A stretch of DNA of 64,000 bases from Setaria digitata (lineage: Eukaryota > Nematoda > Chromadorea > Rhabditida > Setariidae). The DNA lies in assembly GCA_003640385.1 (NCBI GenBank), contig RCAB01000088.1, forward strand, positions 118,764 to 182,763. The letters are read 5' to 3'. The translations under genes were made by a program, and so were the position numbers. This document shows positions 53,501 through 62,500 of this stretch, piece after piece; within the stretch, counting starts at the first letter, position 1, and every line of letters starts with the position of its first letter. The notes under the pieces were generated by a model. It saw nothing but the letters and a program-made list of their open reading frames with translations, was not told the origin of the DNA and did no database searches.

Positions 53501-56500
53501 TTGCCACAGAGGTGAAATTTGGGAACTTCGTTCGGTAAGCGCCATCAGAACACTATGATATTTCTTGATTAATTCACTAATTTCATCCAATTCACGCAAC
53601 ATCTGTTCACCTTCTTCCAACGAAAATTCACTTCCGTTGTATTTTCTTTCCAGCATATCAGATTGCTTCACCATCCATTCTTCCGCAGCATTCGCATCTT
53701 CCATAAACTGTAAAATAATGAACAGAATCTTGAACACCGAAGTCCCTTCGTTTATTTAATCTTTAGTTGAACGTTTCAGCCATTCGTTCCAGTTATTCTT
53801 TTATTGTTAGAGTACCAGAACTTTTTTCCTGAATGTTCTAAATGATTTCATACCAGTACAGATACTTTTAAAACGATAGGTGGCATCCTTGTGCATAAAC
53901 GATTAAAAGTTTAAGGAATTATACCGAGTGGAGATTCAACGCATCCCGCAGATGTTGTTCGAGACATTTCGATAGCGCTAACAGCCAATCCCACTTCCGT
54001 TGCATTGCATTCAGATAAAATTCAATTACATGGATGGCTGGATGACCCTGGTTCAGAAGGGCTGCACCTTTGTTGTGCACATCATTGAAGCGTGGTTCTC
54101 GAAGTTCGATTTCGTGAAGAAGCTAAGAAAATCCCATTATTTACAACTAGAACTTAAAGGCGAAAATCCAAAATTCTGAACTTTAAGTCAGATCTTGAGA
54201 CACTGAATTGCCACTACCAACCATTTATTGCTCCTAAGCTCCAAAATCTTTACTAGCCATTTATTCAACTGGTTATCACTGTTGTATTAAAACGACTGCA
54301 AAACACATGCAAAGATCAAAGGATGATCATTAGAAGAGGTATGAGAAGGAAAACTGAAGTCGAGAGACTTCTTATGAATTTCTCCAGTCATAAAACGAAT
54401 TTTCCGCTAGGAAATAAATTTTTGAACAAAAAAAAAAAGAAAAGTTTTATGAATTTACCACAAGCTCAAAAGTCAAAGCACCTGTTTGTAATAATTCTGT
54501 AGCATAGGTAAATCAAGCTGATTGATATCCGACCAGTTTCTACACACTTCAATATCTTCCCTCTCATTTATCCAAACAATTTCGTGCTGCGCTCCACGGA
54601 TAAATGCAATCAGTGTATCCAAATCAAGCATGCGCCCAGCTGACAAGTCCCGCAGCTGCTGATATTCACTCTCTAGTACACTGAGCAATTCACAATATTC
54701 GTGAGTATCTTCCGCAGATACCTCGGCCTGCAAACAGAGAAACTCAACATTATCTCAGGGCTTCCATAATTTCCCGCAACAGTAAGAGATGTATTTTTTA
54801 ATTTATCTGAAAAAAAATTCCTTATTTAATAATCCATCACATGCCCCTATCCCCCTCTCACTGACTTCCTTTTTCAAAGCGTCAAAATAAGTTTTTCTTC
54901 CCTGACTTCCATATTTCCGTTTATTTTTAACGTTTCATATGTTACTAAGTAACTGTTCCTCATTTAGTACTTCATTTTCGTCTCTGTCGGTAGTTTAGTT
55001 TTAATGACTGTATTCAGTGAAGCAACACTGAAAGTCATCCACTCTTGGGCAAAAATCCACCTTAGATTTACTGATTGAAAACTTCAACCATTACATGAGA
55101 CATTGCATTTAATGAAATCCAACAACTTTGAAATTTACAAGCTTTTGGAAAAATCTTTTCAGAAAATACAACAAACTTTTAGAATTAGCAGACTTTAAAT
55201 TTTGTACTAAATTTATTGTATTTGTGTAATACCGATGATCATAAAAACTCCTTGATGGTGTTTGCTTGAATGAAATGAATGCCGATGACCTTCTTCGAGA
55301 AGGGAGAAGAGAGGAATTAAGACTTGATATCGAGGAAAAGAAAGACAAAGAATAAAGAAAGGTCGAGATCTGCGAAGGTCAATTAATGGCATTCCCGAAA
55401 AGCGTGTAAAATGACGAAGTTTTTCAAGATTCTCGATGCCAAGGACGCTCTGACCACATATACTCGTATCCAATCAAAATCATAGTCTATCAATTTTTCA
55501 GCTCAACTATTTACTGGGAATAATCATATGAATGCACAACGCACATCACGACTGGAAAACTGTTTAAAACAAACTGCACAAATGTGGACAAAAAAAAAAG
55601 ACAATTTAAAGCGTTTGTTGTTAGCCTGGGTACAGCATAGGTAAATGGGATGAGACAACTATAACTCATCTTTGAAGTATATTGTTAAAACTTGGCAATA
55701 ACAAGAACTCACAGTAGATCTAGGATATTTCATATAATTCCTAATTATTAATATATGTGTAGTAAACTAGAAATTCGCGATTTTAAAATCGTTCATCTTG
55801 GATAATCAGCAAAATGTGATGTTTATTAACAGAATATGAGTTAGTAGCTCTTGAAACAACTTCTACAGATACTTCTTTGATTCCACATTCCAAAAGAAAA
55901 AAAAATTAACCTGTCTAGCGATACATTCGTCTACATTCTGACGAAAGTCTTGAATTTCATGGTTGTCAACTTTATGTTCCTCAAACATACTCTCTAGCTG
56001 TTCTAAGTCCTCGACAAATTCCATCTCCGATAATTTCCCCTGAAATTGAAAAATTTTGAGAAACATCTGGAACTGGTCTTCTCGCCTTTGCATTCCATGT
56101 CTCTTCCCACTTAAGGGGAAAACATGGCTTACCAAACGTGACCGAATCCACTGTATACAATCTTCAACACGTCCAAATGTCACACGACGAATCGACTCAC
56201 GCCGTTGTTCATTCTCTCGCATTAGCTGTTCTGTACGAATACCAAGACGCGTCACAAACTGTGTCCGCAATCTGGACAGGTAAGCTTGACGACGTTGTTC
56301 TAATCCATATACTCTAAAATTTATTCTAATAATATTACTCTAATTGTTCTACTAATACCGGATAGCTGTTTTAATACTGTTCTTGTTCTAATAATATTCT
56401 AATGTTTTTCTAAAACTAAGAAATTTAGTTCGATAATATCGAGGATAAAAATAACAATAACTAGTTCTTTATAATAAACATAGAAATTATTGGAAAAAGA

Positions 56501-59500
56501 TCAAAGCATCACCAGATCTAAAATTGACAAATAACTAGTTTTCAAATGACTTATACACGTCTTTTTAGAAGCAGATGATATTGATTTACATATCTAACAT
56601 GACAACGAAATAGCTTATTTCAAAATGAATTTACGATACATCGCCTTTTAATACGTATCATCTTATTCAACTACTTAATGGGCTGAGTAGTTGAATAAGA
56701 CGATAGACATTTTTAAAGGAAAAAACATACTGCTGATAATATTCATTCGCTTCCGTATGACGCAAACGTTTAAGTTGATCAACATCCTCAAAAAATCCGG
56801 TGATTGGTGCTTCCAATGCTACAAGATCATCAATAATTCCATCAATGAGGCGTTGCAAATCTGCTGGACGCGATGTATCAACTGCAATATCATGATACGA
56901 AACAGTTCATAGAATAACTATTGAAACTTCAGTAATCATTTGCTAAACTTTAGTTCGTAAATTAACTTACTATTTTTGTTTTACACATAAAAATGGAAAA
57001 ACTTGATTTTCAAAACATATTTTTGAATGAAAGGGAATATACTTGTTGAACGAAAAATGAAACTGACTTCGTGATTCGGCATCCTCAATTCTATTCAAAA
57101 TATGATCCAATTTCTCGTTCGTTATCCCAATACCACGTGCCAAACGACTAATAATATCAGTTGTTGAGCTCTGGAAAGTTTAAGAGTAGGAAATCCCAAA
57201 CAACAGTTCCCTTCATAAAAAGGAAAATTAATGCTATTTTTTCATCACTGATAGCTGACTCATCGAACACTCTCTGTCATGCACCAAACACAAAATGCCA
57301 AATTTGCATTGAAAAAAAAAAAAAAAAAAAAAAACTAAAAGTGATCACATTACATGACATGCTTTAGGCAAGCGTTTACCAACAACGGGCGTTGCACGGA
57401 TAATCAAAGGCTTGAACCTCAAACGAACTGTGCGAACGCAGATTTAACGTATAACAGCACTACCTGTTTTTAGCTCTGGAGTAGAGGCGTACGCAGGGAT
57501 CATTTTATTCTTTGTACAGAACAAGTGAGAATGAATCACCGAAGTTTTGACGGGGAAAATGATAGTATAATTTTTTCAGCATGCGATAAACCAAAAGTAC
57601 AAAAGTAAAACGTAAATCAGTGGCATCTATAAAAGCGCAGCTGGTCGAAAAAATGTTGCCAGCAGGATGAAAGACAAAAATTACGATAACGAAAGGAATG
57701 CAAACTTTTTTACTCGTTTTTTTTTTAAAGAATGGAATGAAAAGAAAAGCTAGTCCTTCAGAAGAATCGTTTTTTGAAATGCAGAATATATGAAAGCGAT
57801 CAAAAAGGAAAAACAGCAAGAATAAAAGCACAGAAACAAAAATTCTCCAAATTAGAACGAAAAGAGAGGAATTTTTAATATCGACGAAAAAGCATCAAAA
57901 CAGGCCATAAATTCGTTAGAAGAAATAATTTCGCATTTTTTTTTGTGCTCCGAATCTTTGCCGATTAAAAAAAAAAACACTGTAAAACATTTTTTTTCAT
58001 GGTTACACTCTTTTTCGTTTTAAACGTTTTAAACTGTATTGTGTCGCTGTTCGTTCGTTTTCCGATAGCGCAAAATTTGACTAGATAAATGTCATCCTAG
58101 GCTTGCTGTTACACTTCCTATTTTATTTGTTCTATTTTTTCTTGCAGATGGAAAGTTGGTGGCATTAGTTTGTTTAGGTAAAAAAGAAAAAAACATTTTA
58201 TGAATGCAAATGGATTTTATTTTCCGGTCTGGGATTCTCTTTTGTAATTCTTTTATTTGTTTTAAATTGCCTTTCAAAATTTGCTATTTTCTAGATGATG
58301 TAGACCTTTGTGTTGATTGAAAGAGTAATATATGTATGTGATATTTTCTTTGTTCGGAGTAAATCATGTCAAGTGAGAATGTTTGAAGCAGCAGGAAAGC
58401 TAACTAAAAATGAAAGCCGACAAAAAAAATCGTGGAGGTCCACTTTATTATCTTCAAATACCTGGACTGCAGCTTGTTCTTCAATCAAACTGAATCGTTC
58501 GTTGAGTGATCGAAGCAATCTTTGCCAAGATCGATCCAGGCTCTGCGTACTCAGCTCTGCGGGAATACGTAAATGTTCAGTACGTTCGAAAAGATGGTGC
58601 AATTCAGCATAATGATCTGCTAAGCGTTGTTTTTCGCGTGCTTTCGGTGGCAAGTCTTCAGATCTGAATCGTTCCACATCATGCTCTAACCGACGTAACT
58701 CTCCTAGATTTGTTGGTAGTTGACGATCCTCCATCAGACGGGTTGCTCGATCGACCCAATGCAGCCATTCCGCCGCTTCACGTTCGTATTCATACATCAC
58801 GTCCTCGTACTGAACATGCTAATGTTATCATCCATAGCAATCATCTATGATATTAAACTACTGAAAGCCACGACACTCATCAAGTTACTGTGTAATTCTA
58901 CAAAAATTAAGAAGCGAGCTAATGACAATTCGCCTAAACTATTTATCCTAAAATATCAAAAGTATTAATTGGTTAAAAAGCAAGGAAAATTGCTGACTAA
59001 TTGCAAAGAAAAATGCTTCATAACTAAATCCTTCCTCCGAAAATAAACTTCTGTGATTTCTCAGAGTTTTCATTTTAGTATCAAGTAAGATAACTACTCT
59101 CCTTTGAAACCTTATTTCACAAGGGATGACGACAACAACACATTCATTTAATGCAATGAATCGAAATTCCATAGTTGGGAACTAATTTCAAATATTTCAC
59201 ATGCTGGATTGAATTGGACATAAAGAAATCTAAAAATTAATTCATAAAAAGTCCAAAAAAAGCAACTACACAAAACTTGTGTTCACTATTGGAAGAAAAT
59301 ATATACGCAAAAAAATAACTGAGGATGTACAACAGTTATAAATGTCCGCTTGCTGTCCCGAAAAACTAGGATAATAATATAATGTGGAAATTTTATCCGG
59401 AGATAAAACGCATTTAACAGTAAATTTTTTTCTGTCAGTCTTATAAGATACACGAAATTAAACGAAAACCCGTCTAAATACAATTTCTAATGATGTTTTC

Positions 59501-62500
59501 GAGAAATCACTTTAAATTCGATGTTAAAATTACCGGAGCTTAGACATTTAGTCATCACTTCGTGAATTTTTTAACGGTAACTTAAACTGAGTGAATATAT
59601 ACGGAAATTTTGAGTGAACTGCACTGTACAACACCGAACTGTAAAAGTGAACTTTCTAACGGTGATGGTTGATAGAAGTGATGAAAATAAGGGCCACAAC
59701 TTTATGCTGTATTAGAGGGACAAAAAAACTATTAAAAACTATTTGCCATCAAATTTTAAGCATGGATATTAAGGCTCTTTAACACATCAGCTCAAGTTTC
59801 AAACATTTGACGATTTCTTTTATTGTCTGACGATCAATCTTAATGTACATTTTTGAGGTATTTCTAGTCATTTTCTTTTTTTGTAGAAGAAGTTTTCTAG
59901 TGAATGTTATTGATCGCCGCGCAAAAATACTGTTAAATTGGGACATATTTGTTTTCTGTAATCGATTACAGAAAGCGTGTATATCCCAGTCCAATAACAA
60001 TAATCTCTTAAAAAATTTAAATTTTAAAAAACCTAAATTAATGTCATTTTTTAGTGAATAAATAGAAACTAGGGTTTCTCTGTCGAAAAATATAAATGAA
60101 GGAAAACATTCGAAGCCAATGTCATGTAGTTAAGTTATACATTACAGAAATGAAAAATGAACAGCTTAAAAATACAAAATCTAAACTCAATTCAAGTGAA
60201 ATCTTTTTTCTAAGTAAACAAAAATCTCTCTCAATAGATGAAACGATACATAATTATAAAGTATATTAGTTTTCAAAAGGCTCAAGTCATATTAATTTTC
60301 AGAGATAACTAACTATAACTAGTGACAGAACCCAGCGAAGTCATTTAAAAAAATCTAAATTCATCAAACTACTAACTATGCAATAGTTTCATACCTAACT
60401 TTAAAAATTATGCAAATTTTTAAATGTTTCCTGTCAATGAAACTTTACATCAGTACTAGTGAAAGACTCAATGATAAGCAGCTCTAGATCCCTAATTCTG
60501 AGAGGGAAGTGAATTATTCATTTTATAAAATCTACGGTCCGGAAGATAACAAAGAATAAAACTGACTTTGCTCAATTCACTGGTATGAGGCAGAGCATTG
60601 TAAAGAGAAGAGACATAAGTAATGATACTCTTCTCATCCGGCGCATCCACGTCTACATCTTCTGCATCCAGAAGTCGCGAAACACCAAATTCACTTTCAG
60701 CTGCTGCAAAGGCATTATTCAGACGATCGCGAGCTGATACACCTTCACCAATAATCTGAAAATAACATTTCCCAGTTCCAAATTTATTTACATATGGAAA
60801 GTAAATAGACAAACATCACTACAGATCAAGACTGTCTGACAACCCCCAATACTATAAAACACTGAAAATGTTAAAACTTGTAACTTATTTATTGCTTATT
60901 TTATCATGGCGCATACCATCTAACCCTTTTCCCAGGCTTCGGCAATAAGTCTAGCGTCCAACGGCAAAGGTTCATTACCATTACGTTGGGAGAGGAACTG
61001 TGGCTGTTGGCTGTGACAAATAGTAGCAAACAACATACTTTGCTCCACTGTATAAGATTCGGTCGATAACGATGTAAAATAGCATTGAATGCCAAACCAT
61101 CTCTCCAACTGCTAGTAAAGTTGCGAACATTAACACCGGGGTATCCACGTGTGACATCTTGCGCCCACTGTAGTAAAGCATCTCGAGCTGAAACACCGTC
61201 TGCGCTAGACAGTACTTCTGAGACCTGAAAAAAAACAAACAAACTTCCTATCGCTATAAAGTTATTTTGAAATTTCCGGATGGACTTTAAAATTTTCGCT
61301 CTGCTGTCTTGTCATATTGTGCAAGCAAAGCAAAAGGAATGAAAAAACCAAAAAAAAAGAAAAGGTTACAGAGTAGCACCAAGGTCTTCTCTAACCACTA
61401 AGCCGCATCCTTCTTGTCCTTTACCCCGTACTTCCCTGCCCTTCTAACCTGTTACTTTCGAAATGTTTGCATTCATTCTCAAAACTGTCAATAACACACA
61501 GCTTCTCCACTCTGTTATTACAAAAATGTTCGCTTACCTTCCAGGTCCATTTTTTCCGCCGTGTCCTACTCACTTTTTTAAAACAATCCCGTTAATGTCA
61601 ACAAAAAGATTGGAGTGTTAGGTAAAGAGGAAAGAGATCTTTAAAAAAGAAAGTTATAACTAAATGAGCAGCGTTTTTTTTTTATCATGCAATGTGATGT
61701 CTAAATCAAAATTCGACAACAACAATCCAAGAGACGATATTCAAGTAGGCTCTCGAACGACTATTTTTCAAATCTGAATTCCAGACCAAGGAAAGAAGAA
61801 GTATAATTGAGTGGAAAGTAATAAATCGAGGGAATCATCTATCTCTGTACGGCGAACAAAAGAAGACCATTTCAGAAAGTGTCTTTGCACAAAAACCTTA
61901 TAACACTTAAAATCAAATGTACAATATTAGCTGCAAATGAAACGCATATGGAAAAGAAAAAGAAATTGTTAGCAAAGAAATATTTGTTGACATTTGAATG
62001 ACTTGGCCAACCTTTCAGTACTTCTGTGAAGTAGTCATTTATAGTTCAGACACTCAACTTATTATTGTAAGACACACACTTATGTGAGCTTGTAGGGAAC
62101 GCTGAATTCATCTTATTATAACTTTAAAATCTATCAGCTGTTACTGACATTGGAAAGACAGCATGGCCAGTAAAAAAAAAAATGTTAAATTGTGGGTGAG
62201 TGAAATCAAAGTTAATAGTAGGGTTTCAGAGCAAAAAACTGTTTCAGTAGAAGCAAGTGACCTTTCCGATGGTTCAGTGAAAAATGAAAGATTATGCTAA
62301 AATGAAAGAACAAACTTTGCTTTTCTTTGATTTCCGATTACTGTCTCTTTCACCACGTGTTTTCTTAACACGCTGCACTTTACGCTCGAAATGTTCTCGT
62401 GCTTCGTAGGATGAACTCTCTGAGAATCCTTGTCCACTAGGCCACGCAGCTTCGATACGTTCATTTCGATCCATGGGAACAACTTGACCATTACGCACAT

